A DNA stretch of 21,053 bases from Cyclostephanos tholiformis (taxonomy: Eukaryota > Bacillariophyta > Thalassiosirophyceae > Thalassiosirales > Thalassiosiraceae), in contig JALLPB010000183.1 of NCBI GenBank assembly GCA_036939975.1, positions 1-21,053 on the forward strand, read 5' to 3'. The position numbers and the translations under genes are program-made. The notes below the pieces were generated by a model, which saw only the letters and a program-made list of their open reading frames with translations, was not told where the DNA came from and ran no database searches. Positions 1-9,000 of the stretch are shown here, piece by piece (position 1 is the stretch's first letter; every line of letters begins with the position of its first letter).

Positions 1-41
1 TAACAAACTAAAAAAATACAGATTCGTACTTTTTAAGTAAT

Positions 42-103
42 AAACTACGAAATCACACTTATTAAACTATGAATCCATACTTAAACTATGAAATCGTACT
101 TTT
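42..103. repeat. three degenerate ~20-bp AT-rich tandem repeats upstream of arsM
   Basis: Three near-copies of the pattern AAACTAYGAAWYCRYACTT follow one another at 42-61, 64-83 and 83-103, with a period of about 20-22 bp. A partial related piece (GATTCGTACTTTTTAA) lies at 21-36. The repeats lie about 170-230 bp upstream of the arsM start codon, so they could be promoter-proximal, but they may simply be a decayed minisatellite. There is no evidence for protein binding beyond the repetition itself. Confidence 0.5.
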
Positions 104-269
104 CCCGCAACCTCCACGGACACAACATTTATTTCCTCAAAGCGAAGCGAAGCCCGATAGGCGATCTCCACACGCACAAAAAATAATACACACGGTCTAT
201 CCATTATTACAAGCACAAGAGCATCCTAAACACTAAACACCACCCAATTCGGTCATCAACCAGGAGGCC

Positions 270-1364
270 ATGCCAGTCGATAAAACCGCCACCCACTCCT
301 CCGTCACGACCTACTACGGCGAGACTCTACAGAAAACGTCCGACCTTAAGACGAACGCTTGCTGCACGTCCAAGTCCCCCCCCCCCCACATCGCCGCCGC
401 GATATCGAACGTACACGACGACGTCGTGTCGCGATATTACGGATGCGGTTTCTGCATCCCCGACGAGGTCGATGGAACGACGGTACTCGACCTTGGATGC
501 GGTGCCGGACGGGACGTGTACGTCGCGTCGCAGCTCGTGGGTCCGAACGGGAGGGTCATCGGCGTGGACATGACCGAGGAGCAGCTACGCGTTGCCAGGT
601 CGACGCGGACGTACCACGCGGAGAGGTTCGGGTACGACAACGTCGAATTCCACCTCGGCCTCATCGAGGACCTCGACGCCATACCCTCCTTGGAGGATGG
701 TTCCGTCGACGTCATCATAAGCAATTGCGTCATCAACCTCTGCCCCGACAAGGGGGCCGTGCTCAGGTCGTGCCATCGACTGCTCAGGCACGGGGGGGAA
801 TTGTACTTCTCCGACGTGTACACCAATCGACGCGTGCCGAAGGAGCTGCGAGAGGACGAGGTATTATGGGGGGAATGCCTCAGCGGCGCCATGTACTGGA
901 ACGACTTTCATAACCTTGCGAGGAAATGCGGCTTCGGCGATCCTCGACTCGTCGAGGATGCGCCCATCACCATCGAGAATGCGGCGGTGAAGCGTAAATT
1001 GGACGAATTGGGATACTCGAACTTGCGTTTCTACTCCGCCACGTACCGATTGTTCCGATTGGATTGCCTCGAGCCGCACTGCGAGGATTACGGACAGGCC
1101 GTCATATACCGGGGTACGATACCCAGGTTCGAGGGAGGTTGGGCCCTAGACGATCATCATTACATGGAGACGGGGAAGGTCTTCCCGGTCTGCGGGAACA
1201 CGTACAACATGCTGAAGGAGACGAGGTTCGAGAAGCACTTCACATTCATCGGGGATTGGAGCACTCACTACGGCATATACGACGGTTGCGGCACGAGCAT
1301 GCCCTACAAGAGCGGCGGCGCCGCGGCGAGAGGCGGGGGTGGCGGTAGCGGGGGTTGCTGTTAA
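270..1364 (+). CDS. arsM: arsenite methyltransferase (ArsM / AS3MT family)
   Basis: Complete 364-residue ORF. The family transfers methyl groups from S-adenosylmethionine to trivalent arsenic, giving mono-, di- and trimethyl arsenicals, usually in the cytosol as detoxification. SAM motif I is VLDLGCGAGRD (residues 72-82) and the acidic residue ending strand 2 is in VIGVDM (D100). The four cysteines that characterise the family are all present: C32 (in NACCTS), C59 (in RYYGCGF), C153 (in SNCVINLCPDK) and C203 (in WGECLSGAMYW). This spacing nearly matches what I recall for human AS3MT (32, 61, 156, 206). The central and C-terminal parts (AVIYRGTIP, METGKVFPVCGNT) are also typical. The protein ends in a Gly/Ala/Arg-rich tail finishing in Cys-Cys. 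A run of 12 C at 376-387 lies inside the coding sequence between C32 and C59. The start follows AGGAGGCC and is the first Met of the frame. It has no obvious signal or transit peptide, so it is probably cytosolic. The family call is firm; the expression level and preferred product are unknown. Confidence 0.95.
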   Translation: MPVDKTATHSSVTTYYGETLQKTSDLKTNACCTSKSPPPHIAAAISNVHDDVVSRYYGCGFCIPDEVDGTTVLDLGCGAGRDVYVASQLVGPNGRVIGVDMTEEQLRVARSTRTYHAERFGYDNVEFHLGLIEDLDAIPSLEDGSVDVIISNCVINLCPDKGAVLRSCHRLLRHGGELYFSDVYTNRRVPKELREDEVLWGECLSGAMYWNDFHNLARKCGFGDPRLVEDAPITIENAAVKRKLDELGYSNLRFYSATYRLFRLDCLEPHCEDYGQAVIYRGTIPRFEGGWALDDHHYMETGKVFPVCGNTYNMLKETRFEKHFTFIGDWSTHYGIYDGCGTSMPYKSGGAAARGGGGGSGGCC

Positions 1365-2097
1365 GGGGCCGGGCCGGGGGAGGAATATTTTTTTTTTGGT
1401 GGTATTATTTTGTCGGGCTTGGGGGAGGGGAGGGGCTTGCTTGAGAAGAGATTGGCGTTCTGGGCAGAGGGGAAAGTGGTTGAGCGTTGGGGGAGAGTAT
1501 GCTGTAATCTCCGGGGAATATTTTGCTGACTGCTGAGGATCATGAATGTTCGATACCATAGAACCGAAGTAACAACGTTACCCATAGAATTTGATGCACA
1601 TTCATGTCCTCTTGCCTACCCGCAATATTGAAACAATCTTACGGTCGATACTTGGCCTGAGTCAGAAATATGATGATGCATTACAGCGGTGGGCATTCGA
1701 CTCTTTTTAATACTCATTAAACGTTATGAATCACTTAACATGTATGAATTACTTGTTCTATCACTCCATTGGTCACTTCCATCATTGTCATTGCTGTTGT
1801 TGGCATCGTACTATCCATTGCTCCAGCAATCATCGACCACACAGTTCCTGTCGTTGCCATCAGTTAGGAAGGACATCACATGTTAACCATTGGGACAGAA
1901 TCAGTACGACATTGCATCTTCGCTTGGTTGGTAAGAAGAATATTGCAGCCAAGTTGTTCAAGAAATTACAGACAGATGAATCCTTCAAATTTTCTTAGAA
2001 TGGAAGTCTGGATTGGATGGAAACAAAAAATGAATCCATACCCTTGGGGTGAATAGAAGGTATGCATCTCAGCATTATGTTATCATTCCACTGTGTA
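1365..2097. other. intergenic, no intact gene; possible faint coding relic
   Basis: The arsM 3' flank is G-rich with a T10 run near 1387-1398 and no AATAAA that I can see. Between about 1740 and 2020 the plus strand has fragments that look coding-like but are interrupted by stops. One is a hydrophobic stretch (..SIIVIAVVGIVLSIAP.., about 1770-1840), followed in another frame by a lysine-rich piece (..LVGKKNIAAKLFKKLQ.., about 1925-1975). I do not recognise either and treat them at most as remnants. Confidence 0.3.
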
Positions 2098-2420
2098 CTA
2101 GTATAAGACCCCAAGCCCCAAACAATCTACAATGTTACACTTGACTAAGAGCCAATGTGTACTCAAGGACTTTTTATGAAACCCCAGATTCCACCATTCA
2201 TACATTGCCTCACTGGACCTGAACTCCACATTTGTTAGATTAGTGCAGTTTTTGAATTCATGGTCATGAATTTTTTTGATGGTGGTAGGTATGACAATCT
2301 GTTTTGTCCATTGCCAAGAGTCACGGTCCTCATCCCCACATGCAACCATATTATGATTTTTCCTCAATTGACAGCATTGGGTATGACATGTGCTCTAGCA
2401 ATGTACGACTGTGGCAGAAT
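2098..2420 (-). pseudogene. decayed BspA-like leucine-rich-repeat (LRR_5) gene, 3' part (copy B)
   Basis: On the minus strand this encodes the end of a BspA-type LRR protein, with frame changes. The pieces are SLLEHM-like and TVTLGNGQ, then IVIPTTIKKIHDHEFKNC followed by TNLTNVEF. These match the LRR_5 pattern (I.IP..I..I...AF..C..L..V.F). They are followed by the tail WWNLGFHKKSLSTHWLLV and CNI, a post-repeat tail I associate with the large LRR families of Thalassiosira-like diatoms. The last clean segment runs to a stop at 2098. Only one or two repeats remain before recognisable sequence is lost near 2420. The tail is nearly the same as that of the neighbouring copy at about 3095-3005, so the two are paralogous relics. 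Intact relatives are probably intracellular or surface LRR proteins of unknown role; this copy cannot make one. Confidence 0.7.
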
Positions 2421-3004
2421 TCACTAAGTAGAACATGTTTACTTCAGCATCAAAGTAATGAACAAATGTTTCATCATCAATTCTTGATGTTAAAGAGCGT
2501 AGTGAATTTTACATGTTTTGAATGTCAAATGATCACTTTGTTTCCCCTTCTAAATTCAACTCTTGATGCTAAAGAGCATAGTGCATGGATGTTGTGTAAG
2601 TACAACTGAGGTGAGGTCAACAGATCAACATCTATGGAAAGGTTGTACATTAGTATGATTGAAAAAGATGTTATACATCCACCATACAAATGAATGATGA
2701 TTAATTGTTATCATTCACTGAAGTAACTTTGTCTTCATGTCTTTGCAAAACTGTTATCATTGTGTCAATGACCTTCTTCTCCATTCATCACATCCTTTGC
2801 CTTCATCACCACTAGTGAGAGGAAACACACACAATGAAAAGCAATATCATTGTTTGGGAAGCCTTGCTCCAACAACAGGCTCCCATTTTCATAGATGGTA
2901 AGCTTGGAATTGGAATTGATGATTAAAATTAGTATTGAACTAATTTGGTGATGATGATAGAAATGCATACCAACATTTCATGACTATTGGTGTGCCAGCT
3001 CCAT
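2421..3004. other. AT-rich spacer between the two LRR relics
   Basis: I see no gene, RNA or clear repeat here. A 67-codon minus-strand frame around 2765-2968 has no recognisable motif and is probably chance. Two short near-copies (TTGATGYTAAAGAGC at about 2482-2496 and 2562-2576) lie about 80 bp apart just inside and outside copy B's upstream flank. They could be eroded LRR DNA. Confidence 0.3.
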
Positions 3005-3895
3005 ATCAAAAAAGCATTGGACCAAGAAGCAATAAGTGCTTAGGGGCTTTCTATGTACACCCTGATTCCACCAATGTCACATGGCCGTGCTGGACATAAA
3101 TGATTCAACTTTGTTAGTGTAGAGCACCACATTCATAAGATTTGAGCAGCTTTTGAACATGCTGTTGTGGTGGGGGGGGGGGATGAAGATATGTTCTAGT
3201 AATATGCAGTTATGAAATGTCTCTTCCCAATCTCCTCCTCTGGCTTACCAGGAGTCACAGTTGCCAACCCCAAGCAATACATGAATGCACAATCCATCAT
3301 CCATTCAAATGTTCACTTCCCAATCTCCTTAAGTACACAGCCAAGCTGCAGAGTACAGCCATCAAACCCTAGCAAAACACAGAGTGCTACATCCTTAATT
3401 GCCTGGGTGTAGCAGGGTATGGTGATGTGTTCTAGTGATCATCTGCAATCACTAAATGCCCTTGCCTCAATCTCCTCCAGTCCATCGCCAAGCGTTGCAA
3501 CCATCAACACCTCACAGCCAAAGAATGCTTTATCCTTAAGTACCTTGATAGTGTTGAGTATGTTGATGCATTGTAGTGATGCACAATTACGGAATGTACT
3601 CTTCTTACTTGCCTTCTTGGACAACATTGCTCGGTACTATGACAATCCGTTGTATTGATGCACAATTACAAAAGGCCTCCTCCCCAATCTCCTCCAGTCC
3701 ATCGTCAAGAGTCACCCTTGTCAACCTGCACACAACTATTGAATGCATTATCCCTAATCGTCTTGATGGCTTTGGATATGATGATGCATTGTAGCAATGA
3801 GCAGTTACCAAATGCATACACGGACCCCAGTCACCGTCAGCCCATTATTAAGAGTCACACTCAACAATTGCCTGCATTGGTAGAATACCCCATCC
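3005..3895 (-). pseudogene. decayed BspA-like leucine-rich-repeat (LRR_5) gene (copy A)
   Basis: Reading the minus strand from 3895 towards 3005 gives successive LRR_5 units split over three frames. They include DGVFYQCRQLLSVTLNNGL, then AFGNCSLLQCIIISKAIKTI with RDNAFNSC, then LTRVTLDDGLEEIGEEAFCN with CASIQRIVIVPSNV, then FRNCASLQCINILNTIKVL with AFFGC, then VATLGDGLEEIEARAFSDC, then a more eroded stretch with in-frame stops. The repeat unit is about 23 residues (69 bp), with the alternating GLEEIGE..AF and I.IP..IK.I..NAF unit types usual for this family. It ends near 3095-3005 with a tail like that of copy B (HWWNQGVHRKPLSTYCFLV). At least three frameshifts and several stops make it non-functional. 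A G11 run at 3172-3182 lies inside it. The family assignment is confident; the boundaries are approximate. Confidence 0.8.
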
Positions 3896-4010
3896 TTGTT
3901 TGATTTGACAGAGTAAAGACTGTGATGTGAGTCACGGTCCTTGTTATCTTATCCCTCCCCTCTCGCTCTCGCCGATCTTCTCTAAAAACGCTAAACTCAG
4001 CACTAAAAAG

Positions 4011-4019
4011 TATATAAAG
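4011..4019 (+). promoter_or_regulatory. TATA-like element before the 4075 gene
   Basis: TATATAAAG lies about 64 bp upstream of the first ATG of the downstream gene's frame and about 166 bp upstream of the second candidate start at 4177. It lies in an AT-rich stretch just where the sequence shifts from relic DNA to the GC-rich gene. The match is to the generic TATA consensus only. Two out-of-frame ATGs follow it, at 4024 and 4064. Both open short upstream frames. Confidence 0.35.
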
Positions 4020-4074
4020 TTTTATGCGATTTTAGGTACTTTTTTGCTTGGTACTTACTAAATAATGATATCTC

Positions 4075-5835
4075 TTGATCAGAGAGAAAAGTTGTTGCAT
4101 GTTGAAAAAAAAATATGTTGACGCCATAAAAGAAACCCGTGAGTACTCCTCTACGACGACGACTACGGAGAGTATCATGTCGTCGCTGCAGGCGTTGCTC
4201 GACGCGCAAGAACGACGACGGCGCGGTCCGTCGCCATCGACGACGACCCCGATCGGTGGCGAACGTCGTGGTCTCGGCCTCGAAGGCCTCGACGACCTCG
4301 ACGGCGTCGGCGTCGGCGTCGACGGCACGTGCCGATCGTCGGGCGTCGACCGACGTCGACCCGTCGGCGGATGGGGGAAGGAGGTCGTCGTCGTCGTCGA
4401 TCGGGGGGACGCCGGCGTGGGGGGGGCGGGCGGTGGGACGATCGTACGCTCCTCCGTCCGATGGCGATCATCTCGGGACGATGACGGTGCGACCGATCTT
4501 AGTCGTCGTCGTCGTCGTCATCGTGATCATCGACCCCTCCCCCCGCGCGATCGCGCATCGTCGGAAAGTTACGAACGCGGCGGCGGCGGCGGCGGTGGTG
4601 GCGGGGGGGGGACGTACGAGGAGCGTCGGACGAGGATCGAAAGGCGCGCGATCGAGGAGAGCAGACGATGCGCCCGCGTCGACGGCGCGAGGAGGACCGC
4701 ACGCGACGACCTGGGCGCCGACGACGAGTGCGACGCGGACATAATGTCGCTATCGAGCTGGATCGGTCCTCTAGTCGTCGTGGAGGACGAACACGACGGT
4801 CGCGAGCGATTGTGCTGCACGTACTATCAGGATCGCGACAAGCGTTATCCCTTTCGAACCGACGAGCGCGGGTTCGACCTGCTGACGCGACTGATGTCGA
4901 CGAATGTGGAATTATTGCGCATAAATCGCGACATGATCGAGGAATTCGCCGCCGCCGCAATATCGAACGTTTTGAAGTATACGACGACGACGGATGACAA
5001 CGTCGATGCGAGGGACGTCGTCGTGCGGGTGGGGCAGGGCCTGTACGCGCACAAGCCGACGTTGCGCACGAGTGGCGTGACGTGGTCGACGGAGGAATAC
5101 AGCCACCCGGGATTGCAGAGGATGTACCTTCGGATGAAGTCGATACAGCGGTTTACGGAAATCTGGTCGTTGCTCGAGCGCTGCGAGGCGTTGGGCGTAT
5201 TCGACGGGATATTCGACGAGGGTGGTGATGGCGTGATACGCATGGCGGCGATCGGGGGCGGTCCGGGATACGAGCTACTTGCGACCAAGTTATTCTTCGA
5301 GGATAGGGCCCCACCGCCGGGCGTGGATGGCGAAGGAGGACCGCGACTCGAGTTGACGTGTATGGACATTTGTCCCGCTTGGCGTCGGTACGCGGAAGCG
5401 CTCGGCTTCACGTTCGTCGAGTACGACATCAACAACGAGGTGGGTGATGATCCCATAAGTGTCATGGGGTTAGAGGATGGGGAACTCCACTTTTGCATAG
5501 TCAGTTGCGTTATGATTTACGTTACCAACAATCGAGTGATGAGCATGTTTCACAGGCTGATTCACGACTCTCACGTCAAGGCCATCTTGGTTAGCGAGCG
5601 GGGCGAGCGTACGTCCGCGTGCGGGATCATGGAAGATCTGGGAGGGAAGGTTATACGATTGATCGATCAATCCGATGGCACGGACGAGAGGCAGGCGATA
5701 TGGACCTCGCATGAGTTTTGCGAGAGGCGGCTGCGGACGAGCCATCCGGATTACGAGGCACATCAATGCGGATGCGTCTTTCCCAACGTCCCTTATTGCG
5801 AACACAAGGAGCGCCGCAGATTCGCTGGTAGATGA
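4075..5835 (+). CDS. SAM-methyltransferase-like protein with disordered N-terminus; function unknown
   Basis: Up to 586 residues. Residues 1-240 are low-complexity: Arg, Asp, Ser and Gly rich, with a run of about 11 Gly near residue 175. From about residue 245 the sequence becomes ordered (LCCTYYQDRDKRYPF..). A Rossmann-type SAM-binding signature follows: MAAIGGGPGYE (glycines 394-396 and 398, E400), then the strand ending in the acidic D431 (LELTCMDI), then a motif IV-like strand HFCIVSCVMIYV (472-483). The closing residues carry C565, C567, C575 and H577 (pattern CxC-x7-CxH), a possible zinc site. I do not recognise a named family or a substrate. The start is uncertain. M1 (4075) lies in AT-rich DNA; M35 (4177, MSSLQALLDAQERRRR) coincides with the rise in GC and may be the real start. 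The gene is intronless as read. It converges on the minus-strand HEAT gene with about 220 bp between stop codons. Methyltransferase activity is inference from the fold signature. Confidence 0.8.
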   Translation: MIREKSCCMLKKKYVDAIKETREYSSTTTTTESIMSSLQALLDAQERRRRGPSPSTTTPIGGERRGLGLEGLDDLDGVGVGVDGTCRSSGVDRRRPVGGWGKEVVVVVDRGDAGVGGAGGGTIVRSSVRWRSSRDDDGATDLSRRRRRHRDHRPLPPRDRASSESYERGGGGGGGGGGGTYEERRTRIERRAIEESRRCARVDGARRTARDDLGADDECDADIMSLSSWIGPLVVVEDEHDGRERLCCTYYQDRDKRYPFRTDERGFDLLTRLMSTNVELLRINRDMIEEFAAAAISNVLKYTTTTDDNVDARDVVVRVGQGLYAHKPTLRTSGVTWSTEEYSHPGLQRMYLRMKSIQRFTEIWSLLERCEALGVFDGIFDEGGDGVIRMAAIGGGPGYELLATKLFFEDRAPPPGVDGEGGPRLELTCMDICPAWRRYAEALGFTFVEYDINNEVGDDPISVMGLEDGELHFCIVSCVMIYVTNNRVMSMFHRLIHDSHVKAILVSERGERTSACGIMEDLGGKVIRLIDQSDGTDERQAIWTSHEFCERRLRTSHPDYEAHQCGCVFPNVPYCEHKERRRFAGR

Positions 5836-6014
5836 AGGATGAATAGGTGGTATCGATCTTTTAACCCAGATACGACCTGAACAGCTCATAAAGATAGCCA
5901 AGAGTCCATATCATCCATTTTTTTCTGAAAATATGAAACGTTGCCATCGAATGTTTTGAATGTGATTGATGAGTAACTCCCTGCATTATATATCGTGTAA
6001 AAAAATTATGATAA

Positions 6015-6024
6015 AATAAATAAA
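6015..6024 (+). terminator. overlapping AATAAA polyadenylation signals
   Basis: Two overlapping AATAAA hexamers (6015-6020 and 6019-6024) lie about 180 bp after the plus-strand stop at 5835. They are about 32 bp from the end of the convergent minus-strand coding sequence. If used, the plus-strand transcript would end close to, or inside, the opposite gene's 3' end. The hexamer is the generic eukaryotic signal and its use in this organism is not shown. Confidence 0.35.
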
Positions 6025-6055
6025 GTTCTTCCTTGAGACTGGTTTTCTTTTCTCA

Positions 6056-9000
6056 CTAGTGAAATGACCCTAGCTTTTCCATCAGTATCTGGCAATATGA
6101 ATCGTCTTGGTGCGATCTCAAAGATGCGTGGATCTGTCTTTCCATCGTATTCAAAATGCCTCTCATCTCACTCGAACCTGTCGTGGCATAATCTTGACAC
6201 TGCAACTCTATTAGGTCTACTAAAACTTGGAATACATGGTCCTTCATGTCTTGATCGGGGTCATCGAGTTGGATCAACAGAGTTGATGTTATTTTCTCTA
6301 AAGTAATTCCAAGATTGATTGAAGAGTTTGAAGCACTCCTGTGGATAAGAAAAATATAATCTTTCAGAGCGCGACACCCTGCCAAACGCACAGGGCCGTG
6401 ATCATCATCCAATAATTCCAACAATCGAGGGCACAAGGAGTCAATAGTTTGATTATTCGAATTTCGAATAATAGAAAAGTTATCAGTCGAGACTTGTTGT
6501 AATACCAAAGAGAGACAGGCACACGATAATTCACGAATCGTCGCTTCTGTATCTCCGAGGTTAGAATTTAGAACAGGAATGAGATATGCAACCGTGTCCG
6601 GGCGGACCAGAGCGGCTTTGCAAACTAACAGAGAGAAAAGCGTGGCAGCAGTTATCTTTCGCAGGGACGATGCCATTGATCCAGATCTCCACGCTAGATT
6701 CGGTAAGACAAGCGTCATTAGTACATCCACGGTGAACTCAGCTGAGAAAGAAGAAAGTTCACCCGGATAACCAAGATTTTGGCAAAAGCTCTCGTCGGAG
6801 AGAATCGTTTGCATTAGCGCCATGAGCGTGATTCGAAGAGAGTAATCATCGGCCAGTTCATCTTGTGTGAGGCTAAATTTCTCCTGTTCCAAAATTTGGA
6901 TGGCATTGCTTTTTTGCCCCGTTGAAGTGGACAAGTGACTGATGAAAAAGGGCGCCACCAAATCAAAGTTTCTTCCTACTGTGGACCCACTGCAAGTTCG
7001 TAGAAGTGCATCCGTGGCGAGAAAGTCAGGGTCTGACTTTTTCCACGGCAACGCAGATGCAATTGACATAATCTTTGCGAATATTTCTCGAAAATATACG
7101 TCTAAAACACATGAATTCTCAAATTCGCATTTTGAAGCCGACGTCGCACAGCACCCCATAGCAGAAAAAGAGTCGATGGTATTCATAACGCACGAGGTCA
7201 GGCCGAATATTTCTGGGCAACTCAAAAGATACGCGATGCTGACCGAGACGCAAACGATTTCATGCTCTGCAAGTTCCGATTTCTCATCAAGCCTCTGAGC
7301 GGACTTCGCGAAGGAATCGCATGCATCCGACAGAGACCACGCTAACAGAGAATTAGCCGTCGTGCTTCTTATAATCGTTGGATGGCACAGGAATGTGCTG
7401 ACTGCCGATGCAATGGAGGGAGAAAACCAATCTGGTGTTGGGATAGCCAGAGCGGGGTTTATTTCGAGGAGGATAGATGCCGTTTCTTCAAGATCCAGAG
7501 AACCCTTCATCATTCCATCGAGGGTCAACAATATCGATGTCATGCTACGTGGCGATTTCTCGTCCACCATTTTCGAAGTCTTCGAGTGCAAATGAACTTC
7601 TTCGACATCTTTGCAGTCCTTCGCGAATATGTTATTTTCATCACCAGTTAAAAGTGCGACAACAGTATTTGAAAGATGATTGTTGGCGCCAATGATACGA
7701 CAGAGTACCTGTGCTGACTTTAGCACATCCTTCTCTTCACTCAGTATATTTGTTGACACCACATCCATTACGGAGCGAAGTGTGATGTCAGACATTTCCA
7801 ATTCCACCGCACCAGTCAATAGAGGCTCGCTTTTTCCATTCATCAATGGAATTGCAATAGTAAGAAGTACTTGGAGTGCTTCCAGTGAGCGTATTTTACT
7901 CTTGCATGATGCCCAATCTTGGGAGCAAGAGCGAAGTATCAGTCCCAACATCGGTTGAAAGTATGAGCCAAGTCGTTCCAGTGGAAAAATGTGTTCATTC
8001 GTTTCACCGTGCAGATTGTTCAATGCTTGCACAGCCAGTGAACGTACTTGAGCGGCACTGCCTGCGGACATGCCCATTAGGAATAATGTCAAAACGTGCG
8101 CCTCTACCATGGATGCCAAATCCATATTGGGAGAATTCGATGGTGTATGACATCTACGATCGATGTGATAGCAATTCATTGCCAAAGATGTTGCAGGGGT
8201 TACCTGCGGCTGAGATGTATCGGCTGATTTGGGAGAATATCTCCAGTCAAGAATGTTGGCGATATTGCTCAGTGATTTCATAACTGTACTTTGAACAGTC
8301 GCTGACGAATCTAACTTGAGCAGATCTCCCCAACCTGGTATCAATGTATCATGTAATAACTGTTCCATCGTTGTTGAGTGGCTGCCATAGCTTGAGAGGT
8401 GGTCCACTGCTGCTGACTGCATACTATCACTTGATTTTTCCTCGTTACGCTTCATTACATCTTGCCGCGGGCAGCACATTACGATGGCACCACTGGCAAT
8501 AACCGCACGACATCTCGTTTTTGAATGACGGTGTCGAAAAAGACATTTCTTTGATAAAAAAAAAATGGATGATTGAGCCACATCGCCAACAGTATCATCG
8601 GTCCTCCCCGTCAATGGGGTTAGTAAGCTTGTAGCATTCATACGAACTGCTGTAGGACACAGTTGTGACAACAATCCAACTAAAGTGCACGCAGCATTCT
8701 GTACTTCGGGGCACTGATCAAGGAATGTGGATTTGGCAAGTGTTTGACAAACGTTGGAAGTTGCCTCAATCATCACTTTGCTGTTTGCCTTGTTATCTCT
8801 GATGCAGAAACGTTTCCCATTCGAATTCAGACAGTATCCTCCCAAATCTACCAATAACTCCACGAACAAGTGACGGATATGCTCGGATGGCTCCATAGGC
8901 TCCATCATAGTGCCTTGGTGAATGTTGACTTTGCTGGAAACATCGCATCGTGACATTCTTTTCTGAAAAATCAGCGATAATTTCAGAAATAAATCAATTA

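Noticed and set aside
359..913. second open frame within arsM (and antisense frame 437-892)
   Set aside because: They are out of frame with a clear, complete ArsM and show only Arg-rich composition typical of shadow frames.
3200..3900. plus-strand frames over the LRR relic (e.g. 3212-3412, 3419-3658, 3655-3903)
   Set aside because: They are antisense to clearly recognisable LRR_5 repeats on the minus strand and encode nothing known.
4139..4960. long open frames on both strands opposite and overlapping the N-terminal part of the methyltransferase-like gene
   Set aside because: The DNA is GC-rich and simple in composition, so all frames lack stops. The products are Arg/Ser strings with no domain.
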